From contig NC_081412.1 of assembly GCF_030272615.1 (NCBI RefSeq), positions 142,498,247 to 142,558,246 of the forward strand: a stretch of DNA of 60,000 bases. Direction: 5' to 3'. Positions within the stretch are counted from its first letter, which is position 1; each line of letters starts with the position of its first letter. Source of the stretch: Cryptomeria japonica (Eukaryota > Streptophyta > Pinopsida > Cupressales > Cupressaceae). This document shows, in pieces, positions 1-9,812 of this stretch. The translations under genes were made by a program, and so were the position numbers. The notes below the pieces were generated by a model. That model made no database searches. It was not told the origin of the DNA and saw only the letters and a program-made list of their open reading frames with translations.

Positions 1-244
1 ACTTGGGAATATTTATTACTGATTCCTCATTCGTTGATTGTCTTTCCATATTGTTTCCTATTGATCTTGTATCAATTCTTATTGTCTTTAAGTTGAATGG
101 GGACATGAGAGTCTCCCCTTCTTGAATTGGCTTGTCCTCAAGCAATTTCCTTCTTCCTTGTCTTCATTGTTGGTTGAACCTGCACAATGATTAGTAGTAC
201 CAAACATATAATCATATAAATTAAAGTTAGAAAAAATTTCTGCT

Positions 245-930
245 TATTTTTCATTGTATCTATGGCAACTTAGAGGGGCTGGCTTCCTTGAACCATTTAG
301 CTTGACTTAAGAGAGACTAGCTTCCTTGAGCCATTTCTATCTAACTTGGGAGAGACTGGCTTCTTTGAGCTATGGTCCAATTTGAGATCGATTAGCTTCC
401 TTGAGCCATCTCTATCCACTTGAGAGGGGCTAGCTTTGAGCTAGTTTAGCCAATCTTGAGAGGAACTACCTTCTATGTACCATAGTTCCTATACATTTCT
501 TATGCTTGGAAGGAATGGGGGCTTCCCTTAAGCCATTTCTACACCAAGCCTAAGAGACTTACTTGCTCTGCTTGGCAGACTAGGTCAACCTTTATGCCAT
601 TCTCATTCCCTTACATTCCTTCACTTTACATTAGTCTCTATTTATACTTGGAAGGAATGGGGACTTCCCTTGAGCAATTTATACACCAAACCTAGGAGAC
701 TTACTTGCACTGCCTGGCAGCTCAAGTTAGCCTTTGTGTCATTCACATCCTCTTCTTTGGGAAATTTGGGATGCCTATTTTGAGCCATTTCTACACCAAG
801 CCTATGATACTTCCTTGCTCTACTTGGCGGCTCAAGTTAGACTTCCACATTCTAACTTTCCTCTTTCTATTCTTTGGAAAGGAATGGGGTCTTTATTGAG
901 CCATTCCTGTACCAAGCATCTACTCGACAA
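245..930. repeat. Degenerate tandem repeats inside the non-autonomous element
   Basis: A unit of about 110-140 bp recurs at roughly 508, 645, 755 and 870, each carrying GGAAGGAATGGGG, then TTGAGCCATTTCTACACCAA, then TTGCTCTGCTTGGCAG and CTCAAGTTAG. A shorter related unit (GGCTTCCTTGAGCCAT, about 55-60 bp apart) repeats at 280-440. The ORFs here at 705-979 are accidental readings across the repeat. Confidence 0.7.
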
Positions 931-1514
931 CCCTTATCTTAACCCCCATTCTCTCTTCCCTCTTTCTTGGTTCTTGTAACCACATTGCTTACCTCCTTAC
1001 AATGTCCCCTTTTGGATTTGCCTTAACTTAGTCCTGAGACAACAATTTTAAATTTTAGTGAGAATTGTAATACATTTATGAATATAATCTTATCAGACTG
1101 AAGACATTTTATAAAAAAATTTAAAATAGTTCAGAGGACAGACTTATCTTGATTGTCTTAATAACTTTCCCTTGGATTGTGGTGTCAAAGATCAATAAAC
1201 TCTAATCATGTATTAGACCTTTCTATCCACCAAATATCCTACCTCTTGCATTTGCTAATATCAGTCACTACCTTTGTGGGTAATAGCTGATGGTTGTTTG
1301 TACTTTATCAACTCCCATTCTTGATATGAATCCCAACATGTCAGTGAGCCCAATCATAATATTTTTTGTTGTTCGAGAAAACCACACCAACTAATATATT
1401 GGTCTCATGTCTTTAATTATTGTTTTCTTATATTCATGCCTTATCTATTTTGATGTTTCTCCTTCATGAAAACGCTGCTTCTGATTTATTATTTTACCCT
1501 GGAGGATGGCAGGA

Positions 1515-1526
1515 TCTCTGATACCA
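1515..1526 (-). promoter_or_regulatory. Primer-binding site, tRNA-iMet type
   Basis: Plus-strand TCTCTGATACCA is the complement of TGGTATCAGAGA, one mismatch from the plant initiator-Met primer site TGGTATCAGAGC. It lies one base from the LTR edge at 1528, the normal spacing. Confidence 0.75.
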
Positions 1527-1527
1527 C

Positions 1528-3014
1528 TGTAATGTCCCTTCTTAGGAACACTAAAATATATCATCTAAATTGAAACATATTTAATAATTGAATGATCAAA
1601 TGAATAATAAATTGTTGGATGACTGAGATTGATTATAAGTTTCTTGAGTTTCAAATATAAAGTCTGATTACAATCCTTTGGTCCCTGCGGAAATGGTAGA
1701 CGTTGTCTCTGACTATTAATATTCTAATTCGTTGCGTCTATGGTGTACAGGGGAGGAATCAGCACCTTTAATGGCTTCTCTCCACCAATCGGCATTAATT
1801 ACTTAACACTATTTCATTATTAAGATCTTCCCACATTAATTCTGACGTATTTATCAGATCAAAGATAGGATCGTAATATATTTTCTATCTTGCTGGTCTG
1901 ATAATGCATGGTAATTTGTGTTGTGTCTGTTATGTCGATATGCTTGAACAATCACAAGGAGCTGCTATATTCGATATAACAATTTGGGTATTCAACAAAG
2001 ATGGTGATGCTTAGAATGATGAAGTTGTGTCTAATCTAAATATGTATTCTGGCAACAATAATGGTGTTGTCTCTAATGTATACTTAGATGCCCGCAACCA
2101 GATTTGCCAATAAGACAAGTGCTCTATTTAAACAAACTCAAATATGGATAAAGAGATACAAGGATTCCCATTCCCTCCTTCCATACCTCCTCGAATGAGA
2201 TGTATCACTTCCTTATACCTTGAAAATGAGATGATAGGATGCGCTCAAGAGATATGTCCCATGTCTCTTCAAATGCACATCGTTTTCATTTATGCAAATC
2301 GCATTAGTTGATTATATAATTGTTCTAGTCGCTGCCATCCATAATTGATTATTAATGATCTCTTAACAACTGTTGTTATCATCATATGATTAGTTAATTC
2401 GGTATCCTTGATTATTGGTGAGAATATAATTATGGGGTGTCACGTCTTTAGGTCGTTCCTTGACGCTAACCAAATTACTACTTCTATCGATGAATTTCAT
2501 TATTCTTAATTGGTCCTGTATAATTCTCCATTTTCCATGATTGAGCTTTGTTTGTCTACCCAATGTTGCTAATTGGTAATGTTTATGCTTGTTGTCCTTA
2601 GTCCCTTTCTTCTTACCGAATGTTGTCCCTCAAGGATTCTTATGGTGATCGATCTTCTGATCATATATCGAGAGTATTGCCTTTATAATAATCAGAATGC
2701 AATTAGTGCATGGTTGTCGTCTTCTTGATCATTGTCTCCAACTAATATTTGCCAATGGCTACCAACATCTTAGTCGCTTTACTGCTCTGCATACCATATT
2801 GTTACCTATTAATCATTAACAATCATGTGTATGATCGATATTCATGATCATCGATTGATTATTGCTTAGCTTTCATTCTCCATACGAACTGCCATTCCTA
2901 TCAGCACTTGGGAATTTTTATTACTGATTCATCATTCATTGATTGTCTTTCCATATTGTTTCCTATTGATCTTGTATCGATTCTTATTGTCTTAAGTTGA
3001 ATGGGGACATGACA
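1528..3014 (-). repeat. 5' LTR of the non-autonomous element
   Basis: A 1487-bp LTR bounded by TGTAATGTCCC on the left and GGGACATGACA on the right. Its right ~110 bp recur at window positions 1-110 with few differences. No open frame of note is present. The size is large compared with the 1.4-kb interior, as in LARD-type elements. Confidence 0.72.
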
Positions 3015-3293
3015 TGGATATACTATTTATTTTTGTTATTTCTTTGTATCTTGTAGCCTCCTTGTTGATGTTCCATGTGGTTATATTTTTTAAGTGATGG
3101 CACTAAGAGTCTCATTCAATATTAGATAGGTGAGTTTATTAATTCTCTTAAATCTTCTTTCAATGATACTCTATATTGAATGAGAAGATTTAAGTCAAGG
3201 ACCAATGAAACGAGAGACTAGACCAATGAAAAAGGAAAGATTAGGATGAGAGTGTGTTAGGTGCAAAATAGTGCCAACCAATATTTCTAATTC

Positions 3294-4074
3294 TTGAAGT
3301 CTATTTTATTGATATTATGCATTACTAAAACATATTTGTGTTTTGTTTTACTTCTTGAAAAATGCTAACAATTTATTTAAATTTAATATGAAGAATTCGT
3401 TTGAATAATGGCAAAGTCCATAACCTTAAAATAAGGATTTAAATGAATATACTAAACTCCAAATTTGGCATTTTGTCAGACCATTCTTAGAGATTTTCTT
3501 CCTCAAGACTCTAGTAGATGACAGGAGAAAAACAAAAAAATTAAAAAAATTGAAAGGAAAAATATATTTCAAGGAGTTTCAAAAGATTACCAAAATAATT
3601 ACTCAATATGAAATATTATGGTTAAAAAAAACAAAATATTGAAGTTGTCAAATAGCAAAAAAAAATGACTTAACAGACATCGTTAGGTGTCCTCTAGAAC
3701 TTTCTTCAAAGCTTCTTATAAAGATCGTGTTTTAGAATTACCTGAAGGATTGCCAAATTAGTTAATACACATACCATGTTGCAAATGCAAGAAGCTTAAA
3801 AAAAATCATATCATGTGATACCTCAGAATCTGCAAAAGTTGAGAAAAAAAGTCATGTCATCTGATACTTCAGAAGTTTGAATTTTTTTTTTATTGCAAAG
3901 CTATCAAATTTATAAGACCAGGAAATCCATCTAGTTAACTTGCATGGTATATCAATTCATCTAATTTTCTGCTCGGGGAAAAAGAGAGTGCACACATAGA
4001 GGGCTTAAATCTAAAATGATGTAACACACAGATCATGTCTTGCATTTCCCTTTAAAGGTGTAAACATCAAAGTT
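3294..4074. repeat. Direct duplication, copy 1
   Basis: About 780 bp starting CTTGAAGTCTATTTTATTGA and ending GTGTAAACATCAAAGTT. It recurs at 5824-6595 in the same orientation with small indels and scattered substitutions. The ends lack TG..CA and I see no PBS or PPT, so it looks like a segmental duplication rather than an LTR pair. No coding frame is evident. Confidence 0.75.
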
Positions 4075-5823
4075 AAATCAAATTAAATGAATAACTCTCA
4101 GAAAAAAGAAAAAAATGTTTGTAGAATAAATGAATGAAACTAAAAACATAATCGAATTAAATTGTGATAGAAGCGTGCAAAACTTGATCTCTAAAACATA
4201 ATATTTTCTATAATTAATAATACTAAAAATAATCCTTCTACACTAGAAATTTATATATTTAAACATCTCAAAGTATAAAAGATATTGATTTATTTTGCAA
4301 ATTACTTTGGAGCGAAATTTCAACCATTCTATTTTCTATCTCCATGTCCCTTTCCAATTTTTAAAAATTAGTGATTTGGTGTATGTGTGTGTGTGAGAGA
4401 GAGAGCCTACCTTTGAGAGCATCCCAAGTGTAAAATAGATGTTAACAATTTTGTAAAGATACTTGCAACTTACACCAGGTGCAATTTTTTTCATTTTTTG
4501 TGCAATCAGAAGTTTTCGATTTGAAATTTTGGTTTGTAAATCCCACCTTGCATTGTCTTTTCTTGTTTTATTTGGAATTTGCACATACAGATGCGTAAAA
4601 TAAGTGTTGATGAGAAAATAAGTTGAATAGAACCAACAAACCAATCTTACCTAGGGTAAGTAGGATTCATCAGCTTAGATGAAAAAATGATTAACATGAA
4701 AGAATTTTATGTTTTCTGAGGTAAAACATTTTGCTTATATGGTATATTAGAATGACTTAAACATTGACATGAAATATAGTTTATATTTATTTCTTAATAG
4801 AATCTTTTGAGTTAAGTTGAAATAAAGCATTAAAAAATTTGTGGAATTCCCAAAATAGGTTTCCAACATGGCACAAACATTATTTTACAACTAAGACCTA
4901 ACAATATTAAGTTGCAAGTTAAGAACTCTTACAAATCATTAATTTGAAGTGTTTGTGAGGGGTAAATAATTGAATCCTTGGGCATATGCATGCCAAGGGT
5001 AAGCATAAACAATGTCAAAGTTTGTAAGAAAATTATGGCCAACTTTATGGACATCATAGTAATATATCTTCATGAATCCTTTGAGTGTGATTAAATCCCA
5101 AACATTACTTGCTAAAAGGAGGTTAATACTATTATTACAATGCAAGCTAATAAAGAAGTAGGTAGTCTCAAGCACAATCCTCTACATAAAAAAAGGTAGA
5201 CCTAAAGATGTGGATGACATATTATAATCGCTAATGGTTATATTAAAAAATTTATAATGACTTTTGACATTTTTTTTCTAAAAATTCTTATATGTTGATG
5301 TTCAAACTTAGGAGGCATCGATAAAACATTAACTACAAGGTTTGGCTGGTAGTGAAATCCTTGAATGATAGTAACAGTAATAGCTAGTTTTCATTCTCTC
5401 TCTTACCTCACTCTGCAGTAGAGGTAGAGGTTGGGTGTAATGGGACTCTCCTCATAAGTCTCATGTACAATTAGCTTCTAGCTTCTCATATGCATGTCTC
5501 GTTCAACTATCACTTATCCTAGCTCTGGAGAAAGTGAAGGGAGACCATTTTAAATTACAATGTCTATATGAAGTTTGATGATGTTTGATGGTTCTCCTTG
5601 TTTCATGGAGGTCCTCAAGAAGTCTCGAATATAAGCTAAGGAAAGTAGTCAAAATTAATCAATTTTTTTCTCTGCTACTTGTTACTAAAAATTATTGATG
5701 GAAGCTTGAAATCGATTTTATCAACATTATGCATTACTAAAATATATTTGTTTTTTTGTATTACTTTTTGAAGATAACCAATTTTTTTCTGAATTACTTG
5801 CTACTAAGAATTATAGATGATAG
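4075..5823. other. AT-rich spacer between the duplicated blocks
   Basis: No recognisable gene. It holds a short (TG)n(GA)n microsatellite at 4381-4405 and, at 5694-5790, a further partial copy of the start of the flanking duplication, so the left end of that unit exists three times. The minus-strand open frames at 4336-4644 and 4939-5175 resemble no known protein and have the composition of the AT-rich background. Confidence 0.5.
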
Positions 5824-6595
5824 CTTGAAGTCTATTTTATTGACATTATACATTACTAAAACATTTACTCTTTGAAAAATGCTAACAATTTATTTGAATT
5901 TAATATGAAGAATTTGTTTGAATAATGACAAAGTCCATAGCCTTAAAATAAAGACTTAATGAATATCTTAAACTGCAACTTTGACATTCTGTCAGACCAT
6001 TCTTGCAGATTTTCTTTCTTAAGACTCTAGCAGATAACAGGAAAAAAAAAAAAATTAAATTAAATTAATTGAAAGGAAAAATATACTTCAAATTGAATTT
6101 CGAAAGATTACAAAAATAATTACTCAATATGAAAGATTATTGTTAAAAAAACAGCCACAATATATAAAGTTGTACAACAGCAAGCAAAATTAACTTAACA
6201 CATCATTGGGTGTCCTCTAGCACTTTCTTCAAATCTACTTATAAAGATCATGTTTTAGAATTACCCGCAGGAAATGCAGAATTAATACACATGCCATGTT
6301 GCAAATGCAAGAAAGTTAAAAAACAGTGATGTCATGTGATACCTCAAAATCTTCAAAAGTTGAAAAAAAAAGTCATGTCATCTAATACTTCAGAAGTTGA
6401 AATTCTGTTTTTATTGCAAAGCTATCATGTTTATAAGACCATGAAATCCATCTAGTTAACTTGGATGGCATATCAATCCATCTAATCCTCTGCTCGGGGA
6501 AAAAGAGAGTGTACACATAGAGGACTTAAATCTAAAACGATATAACACACAGATCAGGCCTGGCATTTCCCTTTAAAGGTGTAAACATCAAAGTT
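5824..6595. repeat. Direct duplication, copy 2
   Basis: Second copy of 3294-4074, including the shared stretches TGCTAACAATTTATTT, TTTTGTCAGACCATTCTT-like, and CTGCTCGGGGAAAAAGAGAG. The right end is sharp: both copies stop being similar directly after CATCAAAGTT. Confidence 0.75.
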
Positions 6596-7270
6596 CTAGT
6601 AACAGCATGGAGAATGCAGCTGCAAGCACCATGAAAACCAGGGGCATTCAATCCAATGGTCGAAGTACACAAGCATACACATTATATAATAAAAATAATT
6701 AATATGACAAAAAAAAATCTATCTTAAAGGTCAAAGTATTATAGTGAAAAAAGTTGTCGACTAATAAAATATATAAAGTTTGCTCGAAGAAAGTAGACAA
6801 GAATATGAATAAGACAATCTTCAATATAAAAAAATAGGTTGAATTGTATGTATCCTCTATCGAGATGTAAAGGCTTTTGGATAAACTGTGTACAAGATTT
6901 TTTAACAGTTTTTGAAAAAACCTTCCTATATGGACTTTAAAAGCCTTAGATCTTTGAAGCACAACCTATATACACATGGATTGCTGAAACCTCCGTCGAC
7001 TTCTGATGACTCAATTCTTAAGTTTTCAGATAACATATTACAGTCACATTTATTTGTCTGCTTTTTTCCATAACAACCTTGACCAAGCAGCAAGCCCTGC
7101 CTCATATGTACGACTCTAAATTTTTTGACCTGACTGGAATGCTCTCATCACACCTTTCTTCTTTACTAGTTGATGATAATAGAAAGTTGCCAGGTTGGTG
7201 AACTAGAAAGTTGTCACATTGAACAAAATGAAGCCAATTTTGAAAGATTATCAATTTAACAAACAGAAAA
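6596..7270. other. Spacer, no gene seen
   Basis: AT-rich sequence without recognisable coding or structural features. The 87-codon minus-strand frame at 6699-6962 is rich in Phe, Leu and Lys as expected of random AT-rich DNA. Confidence 0.4.
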
Positions 7271-7640
7271 ACTAAACTGAAAAGAAGAAGACTGCTGTTA
7301 ATTTCTTAGAACTGAGAAATATATTTTAAAAAAACATTGAATGAATAATTACATAGTCTCTAATAAATAGAGAGAGATCTGATCATTACCGATCAGAATA
7401 AAACAAAAAACAAAACTAAAAAACTAAAAAAACAGTTTTATTAGACGTTGACAGCAGTGGTAACAAGAATTAAAACTATAAAACTTAAATCAAGCTAGCA
7501 TAACATTTCGTAAAACTGTTGATTCTCTTAAAGCACAAAAAACTGAGAAAAAACAAAAAAACAAAATCTCGAAAGCTTCGTTCTCAGCTCCAGCTCAGCG
7601 ATCATATCTTCAATCTCCTGAATGATGAATGGAGGTGAGA
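7270..7640 (-). other. Probable 3' LTR remnant of the Copia fragment
   Basis: This stretch follows the Copia RNase H end on the minus strand, where the PPT and 3' LTR should lie. On that strand it shows CAGGAGATTGAAGATA just after the coding end and, further on, CTCTCTCTATTTATTAGAGA, similar to the promoter and leader part of Copia LTRs. No second LTR was found, so the boundaries are a guess. Confidence 0.35.
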
Positions 7641-7651
7641 CCTAATTGATA

Positions 7652-7930
7652 TCAGAAAGTGACAAAAGTTGATACTGGAAGAGCTTTGGTGAAGATATCA
7701 GCAACTTGTTCAGATGAAGGACAGAACTGTAGCTCCACTTGTCCATCTTGAACCAAGTCACGAATGTAATGATGCCAGATCTCTATGTGTTTTGTTTTGG
7801 CATGAAACACCAGATTCTTTGTCATAGAAATAATGCTATTGTTATCACAATAGATGGTGGTTGGTGCTATTGTCATATCTTCAAATTTAAGCTTGATTCA
7901 TAAGCTTCCACATTGCACTACTAAATTGTA
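7652..7930 (-). pseudogene. Ty1/Copia RNase H C-terminus, remnant
   Basis: The minus strand encodes the last ~75 residues of a Copia polyprotein. Diagnostic segments are YCDNNSIISMTKN (usual form YCDNxSAIxLAKNPV), FHAKTKHIEIWHHYIRD and a terminal EQVADIFTKAL. These belong to the RNase H domain that degrades RNA in the RNA/DNA hybrid and end the Copia pol. The fragment has no upstream RT, integrase or gag and runs into unrelated DNA near 7930, so it is a truncated relic. FTKAL is followed by a short non-conserved tail and a stop near 7652. Confidence 0.85.
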
Positions 7931-8347
7931 AGGCTAAAACAGTGAGCAAAACACAATTGTTTTGTGTAAGAAGAAAAATTCCCATATCAAACTCACCGTA
8001 TGTATAGGAGCGAACATTGAACCTAATCACCCCATAGTCCATGAACTGAACCAGAAAAAACTATTTGATTTATCGAGCCTGTATTCAAAATTTTACTTAT
8101 ATTTATTTTGTATGGACCTTTCAACAGAATTGAGATTTAATGTCAAGAATTAGAAATATTGATCTGTAAGAGTCTATTAATTCTCTTAAATCTTCTTTCA
8201 ATTAAATTAAAATATAAAAATATTGTATATAAATCTTATGCTGAAACTCTCCATTTCCCCATTTTTTCAATCATACAGGCAGGATTCTAAATCAAACTCA
8301 TGAAGCCATAACGTGAGAGCCAAAGCTGCATATATGATCTCAAATAC

Positions 8348-8547
8348 CATGAAAGCATAAACCATATTTGTACATAATATCATTCTAATCCTAATTATGT
8401 GCAGAATGATTAAATTGTAATGTGGTACTACTTGAAAATAAATATGCTTGCAAATAAATCTTTTTCTTATGAAAAAGCTTGTTCTTACTTGTCATTTTCT
8501 TTTGTGTATTTTTCATTTGAAAACATATTGATTCAATGCATTCCATT
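8348..8547. repeat. 200-bp direct repeat, copy 1
   Basis: Begins CATGAAAGCATAAACCATAT and continues through GAAAAAGCTTGTTCTTACTTG to GAAAACATATTGATT. The copy at 9305-9512 is in the same orientation and nearly identical, and the two flank a ~757-bp stretch of different composition. Confidence 0.8.
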
Positions 8548-9304
8548 AAATTCGAATTAAAATTTAAGGTTTGCGATAAAGTTTTTTTTGGCTTGCGTTT
8601 TAGGGTTTCGTCGTGGATTTTATAAATACGGTGGCCGCAGGAGTTGCAGTCACGCCCACGGGAGTCGCACCAGTCACGTCCACGCGAGTTGCCAACGCCC
8701 ACGAGAGTCGCACCAGTCACGCCCACGGGAGTCGCCCAGTCTGCCCGACCGCCACCACCGCCACCAGTAGGCAATGCCACGACCAGTCTGCGACGCCATT
8801 TTTTTTAAGTTTATTATTTCTTTATTTATTTATAATTTTATAATGTTTATAATGTTTATATAGTCTAAAAATTTATAATTTTATATTAATAGTTTGTAAT
8901 TTTATATTAAATATTTTTTATATTTTTTTAATTTTTTTTAGGTTTAATATTTTTATAAACAATTTAATAATGTTTATTATAAATTTATTATTATTTATTT
9001 AATATTGTTGTTAATTTAATATTTTTTTAGGTTTATTATTTAATAATGTTGTTTATTTAATATTTTTTTAGGTTAATTAATAGTTTATACTTTATAATGT
9101 TTATTTATAAATTTATAATGTTAAACTATTTACGCAATTTTATAGATATATTACATATTTACATATATTTATTAAAAAAATTTAAAAATTACATATGGCA
9201 AATTTAATTCGAATTTTATACATTTCGAATTTTTTCCGCATCGAACTTCATTAGAATTTCAAAGCTGTCGAACTTCGAATTCGAATTCGAACTTGGTGAC
9301 TTAG
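8548..9304. other. Insert between the 200-bp repeats
   Basis: About 757 bp unlike its surroundings: a GC-rich block (8620-8795), then an extremely AT-rich tract (8800-9200) built of recurring TTTATAATG, TTTAATATT and TTTTTTTAGG words. Both edges carry a near-palindromic TTCGAATT word (8551-8565 and 9196-9215, again near 9280). No transposase, PBS or PPT is visible. The 129-codon frame across 8391-8780 simply reads through the GC repeat. Confidence 0.5.
8625..8790. repeat. GC-rich minisatellite
   Basis: Degenerate tandem copies of a unit resembling CACGCCCACGGGAGTCGCACC, recurring about every 23-26 bases at 8650, 8675, 8698 and 8727. It is a GC island in otherwise AT-rich DNA and gives open frames rich in Arg, His, Thr and Val in several frames, which is a composition effect. 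Confidence 0.65.
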
Positions 9305-9512
9305 CATGAAAGCATAAACCATATTTTTACATAATATCATTCTAATCCTAATTATGTGGAGAACGATCAAATTGTAATGTAGTACTACTTGAAAATAAAT
9401 ATGCTTGCAAATATATATTTGTAAATCTTTTTCTAATGAAAAAGCTTGTTCTTACTTGTCTTTTTTTTTTTTGTATTTTTTGTTTGAAAACATATTGATT
9501 TAATGTATTCTT
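9305..9512. repeat. 200-bp direct repeat, copy 2
   Basis: Second copy of 8348-8547 with a few substitutions and a short extra ATATATTTGTAA-like insertion near 9415. Similarity ends just before the inverted-repeat element at 9562. Confidence 0.8.
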
Positions 9513-9561
9513 AGTTTAGATATTTTACAGTTACGTCGTACATTGATTACAGCATTAGATA

Positions 9562-9725
9562 GGTCGAAGCTATTCTGGTTTCAAAACAGATCTTTCGTAC
9601 AATATGATAGCGACGTGTTAGTCAATCGCAGCCGTTTATTGCAAAATGACGGTGTCAAACGCATGACTAACACGCGTGCTAGTCAATTCGTATTCCGTTT
9701 TGAAGCCAAAATAAATACATCCCAC
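9562..9725. mobile_element. Small inverted-repeat element (MITE-like) beside the P450 exons
   Basis: About 164 bp whose two halves are imperfect inverted copies. TTCTGGTTTCAAAACAGA near the left end pairs with the complement of GTTTTGAAGCCAAAA near the right end, and GACGTGTTAGTCAATCG pairs with the complement of CGCATGACTAACACGCG in the middle. It is flanked by TAGATA on both sides (9556-9561 and 9726-9731), a candidate target duplication. It encodes nothing. Its ends resemble those of the element at 22255-22586, so both may belong to one family. Confidence 0.6.
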
Positions 9726-9812
9726 TAGATATTGTGAGAACTAAATTGACTGAAAACCTTTACCCTTTTCATGTTAGAAATTTTTTTGCTGACATTAATG
9801 CTTTTAGTACAG

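Larger units (their letters stand above)
1..3014 (-). mobile_element. Non-autonomous LTR retrotransposon (LARD/TRIM-like), 3' LTR cut by window edge
   Basis: Bases 1-110 repeat the right end of 1528-3014 (both finish in GGGGACATGA), giving two LTR copies. Orientation comes from the flanks: next to the complete LTR lies the complement of a tRNA-iMet primer-binding site (1515-1526, read TGGTATCAGAGA), and next to the partial LTR lies a purine tract on the minus strand (complement of 111-123, AAGAAGGGGAGAC). The element therefore reads right to left: 5' LTR 3014-1528, PBS, interior 1514-124, PPT, 3' LTR from 110 leftward. The 1.4-kb interior has no gag or pol similarity in any frame, so it must have relied on enzymes from another element. 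LTR ends form a short inverted repeat, TGTAATGTCCC against GGGACATGACA. Confidence 0.75.

Noticed and set aside
3294-6595. The duplicated 780-bp blocks as LTRs of a retrotransposon
   Set aside because: Ends are not TG..CA, no PBS or PPT adjoins them, and no target duplication is seen.
8391-8780. 129-codon minus-strand frame rich in Gly and Arg
   Set aside because: It reads through the GC minisatellite and the 200-bp repeat. Overlapping open frames in other phases show composition, not coding.
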